A stretch of 64,000 bases of DNA from contig NZ_FNTJ01000002.1 of NCBI RefSeq assembly GCF_900105185.1, forward strand, positions 1,240,001 through 1,304,000. Reading direction: 5' to 3'. This document shows, piece by piece, positions 11,853 through 25,585 of the stretch (positions are counted from its first letter, which is position 1; the number at the start of each line of letters is the position of its first letter). The stretch is from Pseudomonas saponiphila. Lineage in GTDB: Bacteria; Pseudomonadota; Gammaproteobacteria; Pseudomonadales; Pseudomonadaceae. The notes below the pieces were generated by a model that made no database searches, was not told the origin of the DNA, and saw nothing but the letters and a program-made list of their open reading frames with translations. The translations under genes and the position numbers were made by a program.

Positions 11853-11882
11853 CGAAGGCGACCTCAGGGTCGCCTTCGTGTT
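11853..11882. terminator. Shared intrinsic terminator of fur and recN
   Basis: A perfect 11-bp stem (CGAAGGCGACC/GGTCGCCTTCG) with a TCAG loop is followed by a T-rich stretch. It lies between convergent fur and recN. Confidence 0.85.
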
Positions 11883-11912
11883 TTGTACCTATATAAAGGA
11901 AGCGTTCCAGCC

Positions 11913-13586
11913 TCAGGCCTTGGTTGTTACCACCATTTTCTTGGCGTGGGCCAGGGACTCCTTGGTCAAATCGATACCGCCCAGCATTCGTGCAATTTCC
12001 TCGACTCTTTCGTTCTTGCCCAATTTGGAAACCGCAGTATGAGTTGCGTTGTTGCCACGTACCTTGTGCACGAACAGATGTTGATGCCCCTGGGCGGCAA
12101 CCTGTGGCAAGTGAGTGACGGTCAACACCTGGCCGCGCTCGCCGAGGCGCCGCAGCAACTGGCCGACGATCTCGGCAGTCGGGCCGCCGATTCCTACGTC
12201 GACTTCGTCGAACACCAGGGTAGGAACTCTTGAGGTTTGTGCCGTGATCACCTGGATCGCCAGGCTGATACGTGACAGTTCGCCGCCCGAGGCGACTTTG
12301 GCTAACGCCTTGAGCGGTTGTCCCGGGTTGGCACTGACCAGGAGTTCGACCTGTTCCAGGCCATTGGGCAGCAGCTCATCGCTGGTGTTGGCTCGCAGCT
12401 CGATCGTGAAGCGTCCGCCGGGCATGCCCAGGCGCTGAATTTCCAGTTCTACCGCGCTGGCCAGCCCGGTGGCCGCCTGCTCCCGCAAACGACTCAGTTC
12501 CTGGGCTTTCTCCTGATAGTGACGGGCGAAGGACTGCAGCTCCTCGCCGAGGCGCTCGATACTCTCGTCGTTGGCGTCCAGTGTTTCGATTTCATCCAGT
12601 AGGGTTTGCTGCATGGCCGCCAGCTCGAAGGGTTGGATGCGATGCTTGCGTGCCAGGGTATAGATGGAGTCCAGGCGTTCCTCCAGCTGTTGCAGGCGTG
12701 CCGGGTCGGCATCGAAGTGATCGAGGAAGCGATTCAGTTCGCCCACGGCCTCTTCCACCTGGATCTGGGCGCTGGCCAGCAGATTGGTGGCCTCGCCTAA
12801 TGACCCTGTCGAGTTGCCGATGCTGGACAGGCGGTTGAGGCTGACGGTCAAGGCGTTGAGGACATTGCCGGAGTCACTTTCGCTGCACTGTTCGACCACT
12901 TGGCGGCAGATGCCCAGTAGGGTTTCGGCGTTGGTCAGGTTCTTGTGCTCCTGCTCCAGTTCTTCGAGTTCGTTTTCTCCCAGGCCGAGATTCTCCAGCT
13001 CTTCAAGCTGATAGCTCAGCAGTTGATGGCGGGCGCGCTGCTCATCGCCGGAATTGGATAGACGCTCCAGTTCCTGGCGGGTCTGGCGCCAGCGTTGGGC
13101 TGCCAGTTGTACCTGGCGGGCAAGATCGGTAGCGCCGGCATATTCATCCAGCAGGCGTCGATGGGTATCGGTTTTGAGCAGTGACTGGTGTTCGTGCTGG
13201 CTGTGGATGTCTATCAGCAATTCGCCCAGTGCCTTGAGGTCGCCAAGCGGGCAGGGCGTGCCATTGATATAGCCGCGTGAACGCCCTTCGGCGGTGATGA
13301 CCCGACGCAGGATGCAGGGGCCGTCGTTGTCCAGGTCGCGCTCGGCCAGCCAGGTGCGGGCCTCGGGGATGTCCGCCAAGTCGAAGGTCGCGAGGATGTC
13401 AGCCTTGTCGGCTCCTGGTCGTACCACGCCGCTATCGGCCCGGTCGCCCAGGGTCAGGCCGAGTGCGTCGAGCATGATCGACTTGCCGGCGCCGGTTTCG
13501 CCGGTGATGACGCTCATCCCGCGATCCAGCTCCAGATCCAGGTGTTCGACGATGGCGTAATTGTGTACGGACAGGTGCACCAGCAT
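11913..13586 (-). CDS. recN: DNA repair protein RecN
   Basis: This 557-residue SMC-like ATPase acts in double-strand break repair. The N-terminal Walker A is GETGAGKSIMLDALGL near residue 30. Long coiled-coil arms fill the middle. The C-terminal part has the ABC signature ASGGELSRISLAIQ and Walker B VPTLVFDEVDVGIGG. I start at MLVHLSVHNYAIVEHL (ATG 13586), the usual N-terminus, rather than an ATG five codons upstream. A LexA-type box lies 25 bp upstream, consistent with SOS control. Confidence 0.96.
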   Translation of the reverse strand: MLVHLSVHNYAIVEHLDLELDRGMSVITGETGAGKSIMLDALGLTLGDRADSGVVRPGADKADILATFDLADIPEARTWLAERDLDNDGPCILRRVITAEGRSRGYINGTPCPLGDLKALGELLIDIHSQHEHQSLLKTDTHRRLLDEYAGATDLARQVQLAAQRWRQTRQELERLSNSGDEQRARHQLLSYQLEELENLGLGENELEELEQEHKNLTNAETLLGICRQVVEQCSESDSGNVLNALTVSLNRLSSIGNSTGSLGEATNLLASAQIQVEEAVGELNRFLDHFDADPARLQQLEERLDSIYTLARKHRIQPFELAAMQQTLLDEIETLDANDESIERLGEELQSFARHYQEKAQELSRLREQAATGLASAVELEIQRLGMPGGRFTIELRANTSDELLPNGLEQVELLVSANPGQPLKALAKVASGGELSRISLAIQVITAQTSRVPTLVFDEVDVGIGGPTAEIVGQLLRRLGERGQVLTVTHLPQVAAQGHQHLFVHKVRGNNATHTAVSKLGKNERVEEIARMLGGIDLTKESLAHAKKMVVTTKA

Positions 13587-13610
13587 GAAGGCCGCTCCCA
13601 AGCTAAATGT

Positions 13611-13626
13611 CTGGTTATTTATACAG
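13611..13626 (-). promoter_or_regulatory. LexA (SOS) box upstream of recN
   Basis: CTGGTTATTTATACAG has the CTG-N10-CAG form with an AT-rich centre that gamma-proteobacterial LexA binds. It sits 25-40 bp before the recN start. RecN is a classical SOS gene, so the assignment is likely. Confidence 0.75.
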
Positions 13627-13755
13627 TGTTTTGTTTTGGGCTGACAATGCTTTCCCTTAGCTTGATTAGCTTGGATGACTCACCTTTTTAGCGCGTTGGG
13701 TAATCACTGTTACTGGGATTTCCTGACGGCTGATGACTTTTGCTGGGGTGGCGGG

Positions 13756-13783
13756 CTTGAACCCTGAAAATGCGACCCCATAT
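13756..13783 (+). promoter_or_regulatory. Sigma-32 (heat-shock) promoter of grpE
   Basis: CTTGAA at 13756-13761 and CCCCATAT at 13776-13783 are separated by 14 bases. This closely matches the RpoH consensus. It lies about 54 bp upstream of the grpE start. Confidence 0.8.
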
Positions 13784-13836
13784 AGCAGGGCAGAAGAGTG
13801 GGCCTGGCTCACTGAAGATATTGAAAGGAGAATTTC

Positions 13837-14403
13837 ATGGCTGACGAACAGACTCTGGATACGCAAAATCTAGACGCCAATCAGGCTCCCGAGGCTTCGG
13901 GTGAAGACCTGGCGGCTCGTGTACAAGTGCTCGAAGAGCAACTGGCTGGTGCGCAGGATCAGGCATCGCGTGTTGCAGCTGATCTGCAGAACGTCCGCCG
14001 CCGCGCCGAGCAGGACGTGGAAAAAGCTCATAAATTCGCTCTGGAAAAATTTGCCGGCGACCTGCTACCGGTGATCGACAGTCTGGAGCGCGGCCTGGAG
14101 CTGTCCAATCCGGACGACGAGAGCATCCGCCCGATGCGCGAAGGCATTGAGCTGACCTTGAAGATGTTCCACGACACCCTCAAGCGTTATCAGTTGGAAG
14201 CCATCGACCCGCACGGCGAGCCGTTCAACGCTGAACAGCACCAGGCCATGGCCATGCAGGAAAGCGCGGACGTCGAGCCCAACAGTGTTCTCAAGGTGTT
14301 CCAGAAGGGCTATCAGCTCAATGGTCGCCTGCTGCGCCCGGCCATGGTCGTGGTCAGCAAGGTTCCTGCACCGGTTTCGCCTTCGATTGACGAAAAGGCT
14401 TGA
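13837..14403 (+). CDS. grpE: Nucleotide exchange factor GrpE
   Basis: This 188-residue cochaperone releases ADP from DnaK. An acidic, disordered N-terminus (to about residue 25) is followed by a long coiled coil ([18 protein letters not shown] through [13 protein letters not shown]). The beta-domain follows, with the family signature region [31 protein letters not shown] good ribosome-binding site (GAAAGGAG) precedes ATG 13837. It is the first gene of grpE-dnaK-dnaJ and has a sigma-32-type promoter upstream. Confidence 0.97.
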   Translation: MADEQTLDTQNLDANQAPEASGEDLAARVQVLEEQLAGAQDQASRVAADLQNVRRRAEQDVEKAHKFALEKFAGDLLPVIDSLERGLELSNPDDESIRPMREGIELTLKMFHDTLKRYQLEAIDPHGEPFNAEQHQAMAMQESADVEPNSVLKVFQKGYQLNGRLLRPAMVVVSKVPAPVSPSIDEKA

Positions 14404-14426
14404 AAACGGCTGTAGAGCCCCCATTT
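14399..14426 (+). promoter_or_regulatory. Second sigma-32 promoter, at the grpE stop, for dnaK
   Basis: CTTGAA (14399-14404) and CCCCATTT (14419-14426) are 14 bases apart, the same spacing as the grpE promoter. The -35 element overlaps the last codon and stop of grpE. It would give dnaK its own heat-shock transcript starting about 70 bp before its ATG. Confidence 0.75.
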
Positions 14427-14505
14427 ATCAGTCAAGCGTTTAAGTGCTACCGCAGTTTGCCACCACGGCTGCGGCATCCAAATCCAAAGTTTCGGGAGAG
14501 TTAAC

Positions 14506-16422
14506 ATGGGCAAAATTATCGGTATTGACTTGGGGACCACCAACTCGTGCGTCTCCATTCTTGAAAACGGCAACGTAAAAGTTATCGAAAACGCCGAAGG
14601 CGCGCGTACTACGCCGTCGATCATCGCGTACGCCAACGATGGCGAGATTCTGGTAGGTCAGTCGGCCAAGCGTCAGGCTGTGACCAACCCGCACAACACC
14701 CTGTACGCAGTAAAGCGTCTGATCGGTCGTCGTTTTGACGAAGAAGTTGTGCAGAAAGATATCCAGATGGTCCCTTACAAGATCGTCAAGGCTGACAACA
14801 GCGACGCTTGGGTCGAAGTGAACGGCCAGAAAATGGCGCCGCCACAGATCTCGGCTGAAATCCTCAAGAAAATGAAGAAGACCGCCGAAGACTACCTCGG
14901 CGAAGCCGTGACCGAAGCGGTCATCACCGTTCCGGCCTACTTCAACGACAGCCAGCGTCAAGCCACCAAGGACGCCGGCCGGATCGCTGGTCTGGACGTC
15001 AAGCGCATCATCAACGAACCAACCGCAGCCGCGCTGGCCTACGGCATGGACAAGGCCAAGGGCGATCACACCGTGATCGTTTACGACCTGGGTGGCGGTA
15101 CTTTCGACGTTTCCGTGATCGAGATCGCTGAAGTTGATGGCGAGCACCAGTTCGAAGTGCTGGCTACCAACGGTGACACTTTCCTCGGTGGTGAAGACTT
15201 CGACATCCGCCTGATCGACTACCTGGTTGATGAGTTCAAGAAAGAAAGCGGCATGAACCTCAAGGGTGACCCGCTGGCCATGCAGCGCCTGAAAGAAGCT
15301 GCCGAAAAAGCCAAGATCGAGCTGTCCTCGAGCCAGCAGACCGACGTGAACCTGCCGTACATCACTGCAGATGCCACCGGTCCTAAGCACCTGAACGTGA
15401 AGATCTCCCGCGCCAAGCTGGAGTCGCTGGTTGAAGACCTGGTTCAGCGCACCATCGAGCCTTGCCGTATTGCTCTGAAGGACGCCGGTATCGACGTTGG
15501 CTCGATCAACGACGTGATCCTGGTGGGCGGCCAGACCCGTATGCCGCTGGTGCAGAAAGCCGTAACCGACTTCTTCGGTAAGGAAGCTCGCAAGGACGTC
15601 AACCCGGACGAAGCGGTTGCCATGGGTGCTGCCATCCAGGGTGCGGTACTGGCTGGTGACGTGAAAGACGTACTGCTGCTGGACGTTAGCCCGCTGACCC
15701 TGGGTATCGAAACCATGGGTGGCGTGATGACCGCGCTGATCGAGAAGAACACCACGATTCCTACCAAGAAATCGCAAGTGTTCTCGACTGCCGACGACAA
15801 CCAGGGCGCCGTGACCATTCATGTACTGCAGGGCGAGCGCAAGCAAGCCGCGCAGAACAAGTCCCTGGGCAAGTTCGACCTGACCGACATTCCACCTGCT
15901 CCACGTGGCGTGCCGCAGATCGAAGTGACCTTCGACATCGACGCCAACGGCATTCTGCACGTAGGTGCGAAGGACAAGGCTACCGGCAAGACTCAGTCGA
16001 TCGTGATCAAGGCCAACTCCGGTCTGTCGGATGAAGAAATCCAGCAGATGATCCGTGATGCTGAAGCCAACTCGGAAGAGGATCGCAAGTTCGAAGAGCT
16101 GGCCACTGCCCGTAACCAGGGTGATGCGCTGGTGCACTCGACTCGCAAGATGGTAGCTGACGCAGGCGATAAGGTGACTGCGGAAGAGAAGACTGCAATT
16201 GAAGCCGCCGTGGTGGCTCTGGAAGCCGCCGTCAAAGGCGACGACAAGGCTGCCATCGAAGCCAAGGTCGAAGAGCTGTCGAAAGTCTCGGCTCCGGTTG
16301 CTCAGAAGATGTACGCCGAACAGGCTCAGCCTGCAGAGGGCGCGGCAGCACACGCCGAATCCGCTGAAAAAGCCGATGACGTTGTCGACGCCGAGTTCGA
16401 AGAAGTTAAAGAGCACAAGTAA
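14506..16422 (+). CDS. dnaK: Molecular chaperone DnaK (Hsp70)
   Basis: This 638-residue Hsp70 has an N-terminal ATPase domain ([13 protein letters not shown] near residue 6, [16 protein letters not shown] near residue 195, [13 protein letters not shown] near residue 340). The linker is [15 protein letters not shown]. The substrate-binding domain and helical lid end in the conserved [14 protein letters not shown] tail. Length matches E. coli DnaK (638). GGGAG precedes the ATG by 7 bases. It works with GrpE upstream and DnaJ downstream. Confidence 0.99.
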   Translation: MGKIIGIDLGTTNSCVSILENGNVKVIENAEGARTTPSIIAYANDGEILVGQSAKRQAVTNPHNTLYAVKRLIGRRFDEEVVQKDIQMVPYKIVKADNSDAWVEVNGQKMAPPQISAEILKKMKKTAEDYLGEAVTEAVITVPAYFNDSQRQATKDAGRIAGLDVKRIINEPTAAALAYGMDKAKGDHTVIVYDLGGGTFDVSVIEIAEVDGEHQFEVLATNGDTFLGGEDFDIRLIDYLVDEFKKESGMNLKGDPLAMQRLKEAAEKAKIELSSSQQTDVNLPYITADATGPKHLNVKISRAKLESLVEDLVQRTIEPCRIALKDAGIDVGSINDVILVGGQTRMPLVQKAVTDFFGKEARKDVNPDEAVAMGAAIQGAVLAGDVKDVLLLDVSPLTLGIETMGGVMTALIEKNTTIPTKKSQVFSTADDNQGAVTIHVLQGERKQAAQNKSLGKFDLTDIPPAPRGVPQIEVTFDIDANGILHVGAKDKATGKTQSIVIKANSGLSDEEIQQMIRDAEANSEEDRKFEELATARNQGDALVHSTRKMVADAGDKVTAEEKTAIEAAVVALEAAVKGDDKAAIEAKVEELSKVSAPVAQKMYAEQAQPAEGAAAHAESAEKADDVVDAEFEEVKEHK

Positions 16423-16479
16423 TAGCTTGTTGGTCGGCCGGTTGACTGCCTTTGGGCAGTGACTGGTAGGATGTCGCCG

Positions 16480-16499
16480 CGCGGGAGCTTGCTCCCGCG
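16480..16499. repeat. Short palindrome between dnaK and dnaJ
   Basis: CGCGGGAGC-TT-GCTCCCGCG is a perfect 9-bp stem. It resembles the core of Pseudomonas REP elements. A second, weaker hairpin (ACTGCCTTTGGGCAGT, 16445-16460) precedes it. Neither has a T-run. They may separate dnaK and dnaJ mRNA levels. The rest of the 322-bp gap holds only a possible sigma-70 promoter (TTGACG 16651, TGTATT 16674, 17-base spacer). Confidence 0.5.
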
Positions 16500-16744
16500 T
16501 TGGCGTGTCTGGAGTCAGTGAATTTTTGACGGCGTACAACCTCCGTTTGTGCGCTGGCGGTCGGGTCGGAGAAGCTCCTGCTTTCCGGTTGCGACGACCG
16601 CAGTCGTCGACCTGCAATCGGGTCGTCTATCCAAGACCAGGATCGTTGAATTGACGTGAGTTGGGTCCGGGCCTGTATTGGGGCTCAGCGAGTTTGGCAG
16701 AGCTCAGGAGGGTTTGCCGGACGTCCTTAAGAGTGCAAAGACTT

Positions 16745-17869
16745 ATGGCAAAGCGTGACTATTACGAAGTGTTGGGTGTGGAGCGCGGCTCCAGCGAAGC
16801 GGAGCTGAAAAAGGCTTACCGCCGCCTGGCGATGAAGCATCACCCGGATCGTAATCCCGGCGACAAAGCGTCGGAGGACATGTTCAAGGAGGCCAACGAG
16901 GCCTACGAAGTGCTGTCCGATTCCAGTAAGCGTGCAGCGTATGACCAGTACGGTCATGCCGGTGTCGACCCGAGCATGGGCGGCGGCGGTGCCGGTTTCG
17001 GTGGTCAGAATTTCTCCGATATCTTCGGTGATGTGTTCAGTGATTTCTTCGGTGGTGGTCGCGGTGGTTCCCGCGGCGGCGCGCAGCGCGGCAGCGATCT
17101 GCGTTACACCCTGGAACTGAATCTGGAAGAGGCGGTGCGTGGCACCACGGTCAATATCCGTGTGCCGACGCTGGTCAATTGCAAGCCTTGCGATGGTTCG
17201 GGAGCCAAGAAAGGCTCGTCACCTGTGACTTGCCCGACTTGCGGCGGCATTGGCCAGGTGCGCATGCAGCAGGGCTTCTTCTCGGTGCAGCAGACCTGCC
17301 CGCGTTGCCATGGCCAGGGCAAGATCATTTCCGATCCGTGCGATTCGTGCCGCGGCGAGGGTCGTGTCGAAGAGTACAAGACGCTGTCGGTCAAAGTGCC
17401 GGCCGGTGTCGATACCGGGGATCGTATTCGTCTTTCCGGTGAGGGTGAGGCGGGAACCCAGGGTGGTCCGACCGGCGACCTCTATGTGGTGATCAATGTG
17501 CGTGAGCACGCGATCTTCCAGCGCGACGGCAAGCATCTGTTCTGTGAGGTGCCCATCAGTTTCGTCGATGCGGCGTTGGGCGGTGAGCTGGAGATTCCGA
17601 CCCTGGATGGTCGGGTCAAGCTGAAGATTCCCGAGGGGACTCAGACTGGCAAGCAGTTCCGGATTCGCGGCAAGGGCGTTGCTCCTGTGCGTGGTGGCGG
17701 TGCTGGCGACCTGATGTGTCGGGTAGCGGTAGAGACGCCGGTGAATCTGAGTCGTCGTCAGCGGGAGTTGCTGGAAGAGCTGCGTGGTTCGCTGGATGGT
17801 GATAACTCTCACTCGCCGAAAACCACTGGCTGGTTCGAGGGCGTCAAGCGCTTCTTCGGCGACCTGTAA
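16745..17869 (+). CDS. dnaJ: Chaperone protein DnaJ
   Basis: This 374-residue Hsp40 has a J domain (residues 1-70, with the HPD motif in [10 protein letters not shown]), a Gly/Phe-rich region, and four CxxCxGxG zinc repeats ([32 protein letters not shown]). The C-terminal substrate-binding domains follow. I start at [11 protein letters not shown] (ATG 16745). The frame extends 28 codons upstream without conservation. The dapB gene starts 10 bp after its stop. Confidence 0.98.
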   Translation: MAKRDYYEVLGVERGSSEAELKKAYRRLAMKHHPDRNPGDKASEDMFKEANEAYEVLSDSSKRAAYDQYGHAGVDPSMGGGGAGFGGQNFSDIFGDVFSDFFGGGRGGSRGGAQRGSDLRYTLELNLEEAVRGTTVNIRVPTLVNCKPCDGSGAKKGSSPVTCPTCGGIGQVRMQQGFFSVQQTCPRCHGQGKIISDPCDSCRGEGRVEEYKTLSVKVPAGVDTGDRIRLSGEGEAGTQGGPTGDLYVVINVREHAIFQRDGKHLFCEVPISFVDAALGGELEIPTLDGRVKLKIPEGTQTGKQFRIRGKGVAPVRGGGAGDLMCRVAVETPVNLSRRQRELLEELRGSLDGDNSHSPKTTGWFEGVKRFFGDL

Positions 17870-17876
17870 GGAGTAG

Positions 17877-18686
<810 letters not shown>

Positions 18687-18695
18687 GAAGCATCT

Positions 18696-18730
18696 GAAGT
18701 GGGGTTGAGGTTGTCCTTCAACCCCGCTTC
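18696..18730 (+). terminator. Hairpin after dapB
   Basis: GAAGTGGGGTTGAGG pairs with CCTTCAACCCCGCTTC around a TTGT loop, with one wobble pair and one bulge. There is no T-run, so termination may be weak or the hairpin may mainly protect the mRNA end. Confidence 0.55.
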
Positions 18731-18743
18731 GCACCGCTAGGCG

Positions 18744-18950
18744 ATGTTCTGTCGCATTCCTCTGCCTTTAGGGCTCATTAGCGGTGGACCGAAAAAGCCT
18801 TTTTCTGTAAGCTACAGCTTTAGTGTGTCCACTAAAAGCGCGCAGATAATTCGACGAAGAAGCGGGGTGACGTGTCTATACGTCATTCCGCTTTTTTGCA
18901 ACCTGCGATCGCCCTTTCAGGCTCTATTTACGGGAGGTCTTCTTGACTAA
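18744..18950 (+). other. Possible leader ORF upstream of carA (68 codons)
   Basis: An open frame runs from ATG 18744 through the terminator-like hairpin and ends in TAA at 18948-18950, 8 bases inside carA. Its ribosome-binding site is poor. Translation of such a frame through the hairpin could open the structure or couple to carA. It could equally be a chance frame; the codon pattern gives no clear answer. Confidence 0.25.
18860..18897 (+). terminator. Terminator or attenuator in the carA leader
   Basis: A 13-bp stem (AAGCGGGGTGACG with CGTCATTCCGCTT, two G-T wobbles) and an 8-base loop are followed by six Ts. It ends 45 bp before carA. Because dapB already has its own hairpin, this one may be an attenuator for pyrimidine/arginine control of carAB, which is an inference. 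Confidence 0.7.
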
Positions 18951-20079
18951 GCCAGCCATACTCGCCCTTGCTGATGGCAGCATTTTTCGTGGCGAAGCCA
19001 TTGGAGCCGACGGTCAAACCGTTGGTGAGGTGGTGTTCAACACCGCAATGACCGGCTATCAGGAAATCCTTACCGATCCTTCCTACGCCCAGCAAATCGT
19101 TACCCTGACTTATCCCCACATCGGCAACACCGGCACCACGCCGGAAGATGCCGAGTCCGACCGCGTCTGGTCGGCTGGCCTGGTCATTCGTGATCTGCCG
19201 CTGGTGGCCAGCAACTGGCGTAACACCCTGTCCCTGTCCGATTACCTGAAAGCCAACAATGTGGTGGCGATCGCTGGTATCGATACCCGTCGCCTGACGC
19301 GCATCCTGCGTGAGAAAGGCGCGCAGAACGGCTGCATCATGGCCGGTGACAACATTTCCGAAGAAGCGGCGATTGCAGCAGCCCGTGGATTCCCGGGCCT
19401 GAAAGGCATGGACCTGGCGAAAGTCGTCAGCACCAAGCAAAGCTATGAGTGGCGTTCGACTGTCTGGGATCTGAAGACCGACAGCCACGCAACCATCGAA
19501 GCCGCTGATCTGCCGTACCACGTGGTTGCCTACGACTACGGCGTCAAGCTGAACATTCTGCGCATGTTGGTCGAGCGTGGCTGCCGCGTGACCGTGGTGC
19601 CTGCCCAGACGCCGGCGAGCGACGTCCTGGCTCTCAATCCAGATGGCGTGTTCCTGTCCAACGGCCCTGGCGATCCCGAGCCTTGCGACTACGCAATCAA
19701 GGCGATCAAGGAAATCCTCGAGACCGAGATTCCGGTATTCGGCATCTGCCTGGGGCACCAACTTCTGGCCCTGGCCTCCGGCGCCAAGACCCTGAAGATG
19801 GGGCATGGCCACCACGGCGCCAACCACCCGGTCCAGGACCTGGATACCGGCGTGGTCATGATCACCAGCCAGAACCACGGCTTTGCCGTGGATGAAGCCA
19901 CGCTGCCGGGTAACGTCCGGGCGATCCACAAGTCGCTGTTCGACGGCACCTTGCAGGGTATCGAGCGTACCGACAAGAGCGCGTTCAGCTTCCAGGGCCA
20001 CCCTGAAGCCAGCCCGGGCCCGAACGATGTAGCGCCGCTGTTCGACCGCTTCATCAACGAGATGGCCAAGCGACGCTAA
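18943..20079 (+). CDS. carA: Carbamoyl-phosphate synthase small subunit (TTG start)
   Basis: This 378-residue glutamine amidotransferase subunit delivers ammonia to CarB for carbamoyl phosphate, used by arginine and pyrimidine synthesis. The N-terminal CPSase small-chain domain starts [17 protein letters not shown]. The class I glutaminase domain has the catalytic Cys in [14 protein letters not shown] and the His-Glu pair in [11 protein letters not shown]. The start is TTG at 18943, preceded by GGGAGG 7 bases upstream; TTG starts are known for carA in Pseudomonas. The carB gene begins 130 bp downstream. Confidence 0.97.
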   Translation: MTKPAILALADGSIFRGEAIGADGQTVGEVVFNTAMTGYQEILTDPSYAQQIVTLTYPHIGNTGTTPEDAESDRVWSAGLVIRDLPLVASNWRNTLSLSDYLKANNVVAIAGIDTRRLTRILREKGAQNGCIMAGDNISEEAAIAAARGFPGLKGMDLAKVVSTKQSYEWRSTVWDLKTDSHATIEAADLPYHVVAYDYGVKLNILRMLVERGCRVTVVPAQTPASDVLALNPDGVFLSNGPGDPEPCDYAIKAIKEILETEIPVFGICLGHQLLALASGAKTLKMGHGHHGANHPVQDLDTGVVMITSQNHGFAVDEATLPGNVRAIHKSLFDGTLQGIERTDKSAFSFQGHPEASPGPNDVAPLFDRFINEMAKRR

Positions 20080-20209
20080 GCGTTCGCCTTGAAAGTGTAG
20101 CGAGCAGCGCTTGAGGGTGGCCCCGGCGAGTCCGGCGGAATCCCCTCAGGCGCCTCAGAGAATGTTCAAGACGGCTTGCCGACTGACCTGCGGATTTGAG
20201 TGACAACCC

Positions 20210-23427
<3,218 letters not shown>

Positions 23428-23431
<4 letters not shown>

Positions 23432-23904
23432 ATAAATACCCAATGACCGTCCAGGGCGCTCGCGCCTTGGAAGAAGAGCATGCTCACCTGACCAAGGTCG
23501 TGCGTCCGAAGCTCAGCCAGGACATCGGTACGGCCCGTGAGTTGGGTGATTTGAAAGAAAACGCCGAATACCATGCTGCTCGTGAGCAGCAGGGTATGGT
23601 CGAGGCGCGGATCCGTGATATCGAAGGCCGCTTGCAGAACTCGGTGGTCATTGATGTCACGACCATCCCTCATAGCGGCAAGGTGATCTTTGGTACCACG
23701 GTGGAGATCGCCAACGTCGAAACCGACGAAAGTGTCACCTACCAGATCGTTGGTGAGGACGAGGCTGATATCAAGCTCGGTAAAATCTCCGTCGGTTCGC
23801 CTATCGCTCGCGCCTTGATTGCCAAGGAAGAGGGTGATGTGGTGGCGGTCAAAACGCCTGGCGGCGTTATCGAGTATGAGATTGTCGAAGTCCGTCACAT
23901 CTGA
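23428..23904 (+). CDS. greA: Transcription elongation factor GreA
   Basis: This 158-residue protein rescues backtracked RNA polymerase. The N-terminal coiled coil carries the acidic tip in [18 protein letters not shown], which reaches the polymerase active site. The C-terminal FKBP-like domain ends with [23 protein letters not shown]. Length matches E. coli GreA. It is translationally coupled to carB by a four-base overlap. Confidence 0.98.
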
Positions 23905-23909
23905 AAGAA

Positions 23910-23932
23910 GGCGCCCGCTACAAGCGGGCGCC
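23910..23932 (+). terminator. Hairpin after greA
   Basis: A perfect 9-bp stem (GGCGCCCGC/GCGGGCGCC) with a TACAA loop starts 6 bp after greA and ends exactly at the base before the next ATG. There is no T-run. Confidence 0.55.
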
Positions 23933-24337
23933 ATGCTTTGGCAGCTGACCCAGATGTTGTGGGTTGGCGGCTTATGGTTGTTGCACCTCGGCTTGCTTCC
24001 CGCTCTGGGGCAGATTGGGCTTGCCCCTTTGCTGATCGAAGAAGTTTCCACCTTGCTCAGTGCGCTGTTGGTGGGTTTTTCGGCGGCATGCCTGATTCTG
24101 CAGGCGGCAGTGCTGGTTCAGTCCGAAGGGCTGAAAAGTCTTTGGCGGGATATTCGGGGGCAACTGCTGCTGATGGCGATGTATGCGTGCGGGATGTATT
24201 TCACTGTACGCACTCTGCTGCCGGAGGCTCAGCGCTGGCAGTTGTTCAGTTATCTGGTTCTGGGGTTTTCCGGCCTGGTCTTGGTGTTGCAGCCAGTGCC
24301 GGGATGGAGTGCAAGGGTGCGCCAGGCACACCCCTGA
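23933..24337 (+). CDS. Conserved hypothetical membrane protein between greA and yhbY
   Basis: This 134-residue protein has four predicted transmembrane segments (MLWVGGLWLLHLGLLPAL, LLVGFSAACLILQAAVLV, LLLMAMYACGMYF, LFSYLVLGFSGLVLVLQP). Its length and topology suit a small inner-membrane protein of unknown function. A gene of this kind occupies the same place between greA and yhbY in other Pseudomonas genomes. The ATG directly abuts the greA hairpin and has no Shine-Dalgarno sequence. A second in-frame ATG lies at residue 8 (23954). Confidence 0.75.
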   Translation: MLWQLTQMLWVGGLWLLHLGLLPALGQIGLAPLLIEEVSTLLSALLVGFSAACLILQAAVLVQSEGLKSLWRDIRGQLLLMAMYACGMYFTVRTLLPEAQRWQLFSYLVLGFSGLVLVLQPVPGWSARVRQAHP

Positions 24338-24349
24338 CCCTTGTCGACG

Positions 24350-24658
24350 TCAGTGGAAACGATGGACGTTCGACAATTGCTTGTTTACCTTGGCGTTCTT
24401 GCGGTAGATCAACGCCATCTTGCCGATGACTTGCACCAGATCCGCTTTGCCGGCCTTGCACAGTTCGGCAATGGCTTCCAGGCGCGACTCGCGCTCGAGG
24501 ATATTGAGCTTGATCTTGATCAGCTCGTGATCGCTCAAGGCGCGTTCAAGTTCGGCTAGCACACCTTCGGTCAAACCGTTGTCAGCCACAGTCAATACTG
24601 GTTTCAGATGGTGGCCAATGGATTTGTACTGTTTCTTCTGCTCTTGAGTGAGCGGCAT
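24350..24658 (-). CDS. yhbY: Ribosome-associated RNA-binding protein YhbY
   Basis: This 102-residue CRM-domain protein associates with pre-50S ribosomal particles. The whole sequence is the CRM fold, with the conserved GHHLKPVLTVADNGLTEGV and HELIKIKLNI segments. The GxxG-like loop is in AELCKAGKADLVQVIGKMALIYR. It is divergent from rlmE, the common yhbY/rlmE-ftsH arrangement. Confidence 0.93.
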   Translation of the reverse strand: MPLTQEQKKQYKSIGHHLKPVLTVADNGLTEGVLAELERALSDHELIKIKLNILERESRLEAIAELCKAGKADLVQVIGKMALIYRKNAKVNKQLSNVHRFH

Positions 24659-24763
24659 AATCTGACCCCTGCGTCTGATCTTGTAAAAAGCGGCGGCCAG
24701 TTTACCCGAGCGAGTCCGGGACCGCCCAGTTAATCACGACCCGTTTTATTTTTGAGGTGGCCC

Positions 24764-25393
24764 GTGGCCCGTTCCAAGACAAGCCATAACTGGCTGAAAG
24801 AGCACTTCAACGACCCATTCGTCAAAATGGCGCAAAAAGATGGGTATCGTTCTCGTGCCAGCTACAAGCTGCTGGAGATTCAGGAGAAGGACCGCCTTAT
24901 CCGTCCTGGTATGAGTGTTATCGACCTGGGAGCTGCACCGGGTGGCTGGTCGCAAGTGACCAGTCGTCTGATTGGTGGTCAGGGACGACTGATTGCTTCC
25001 GATATCCTGGAGATGGACAGCATTCCCGATGTGACCTTTATTCAAGGGGACTTCACCGAGGATGCGGTGCTGGCACAGATTCTCGAGGCTGTTGGAAATT
25101 CGGAAGTCGACCTTGTGATTTCCGATATGGCCCCCAATATGAGTGGGTTAGCGGCTGTGGATATGCCGCGTGCGATGTTTTTGTGCGAACTGGCGCTAGA
25201 TCTTGCTAGCCGTGTACTACGTCCAGGTGGTGATTTTCTGATCAAAATCTTCCAGGGTGAAGGCTTTGACGAGTACCACAAGAGCGTTCGGCAGATGTTC
25301 GAGAAAGTGCAGATGCGTAAGCCGACGTCTTCCCGTGACCGTTCCCGAGAGCAGTATCTGCTTGGGCGCGGCTTCCGGGGTCGCAGTGAGTAA
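24764..25393 (+). CDS. rlmE: 23S rRNA (uridine 2'-O) methyltransferase RlmE (FtsJ/RrmJ)
   Basis: This 209-residue SAM-dependent enzyme methylates U2552 of 23S rRNA. The SAM motif is [16 protein letters not shown] near residue 55. The K-D-K-E catalytic residues are in [40 protein letters not shown] choose GTG 24764 ([14 protein letters not shown]) with GAGGTGG a few bases upstream. An in-frame TTG four codons earlier lies within that ribosome-binding site. The ftsH gene follows. Confidence 0.95.
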   Translation: MARSKTSHNWLKEHFNDPFVKMAQKDGYRSRASYKLLEIQEKDRLIRPGMSVIDLGAAPGGWSQVTSRLIGGQGRLIASDILEMDSIPDVTFIQGDFTEDAVLAQILEAVGNSEVDLVISDMAPNMSGLAAVDMPRAMFLCELALDLASRVLRPGGDFLIKIFQGEGFDEYHKSVRQMFEKVQMRKPTSSRDRSREQYLLGRGFRGRSE

Positions 25394-25585
25394 GTAAGGT
25401 TTTTGACCGGGGTGATAGGATTTTCGTATTTCGCCCCGTCAGATTAAGCGCATATTGTGTAGTCTAAGTTTCACATAGGGTTACAGACAGCGCCTGCCAG
25501 AGCTGTAGGTAATGTAGTAAGTTAGGCCGGTGAATATCATGCGAAGCGCGCGCCAGTAGCGGAGCTTGCTTCAGAGGGTAGTTAA

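Noticed and set aside
14440..16617. A 725-codon open frame on the minus strand opposite dnaK
   Set aside because: It is the antisense shadow of dnaK; high-GC third-position bias keeps the opposite frame open. The product looks like no family.
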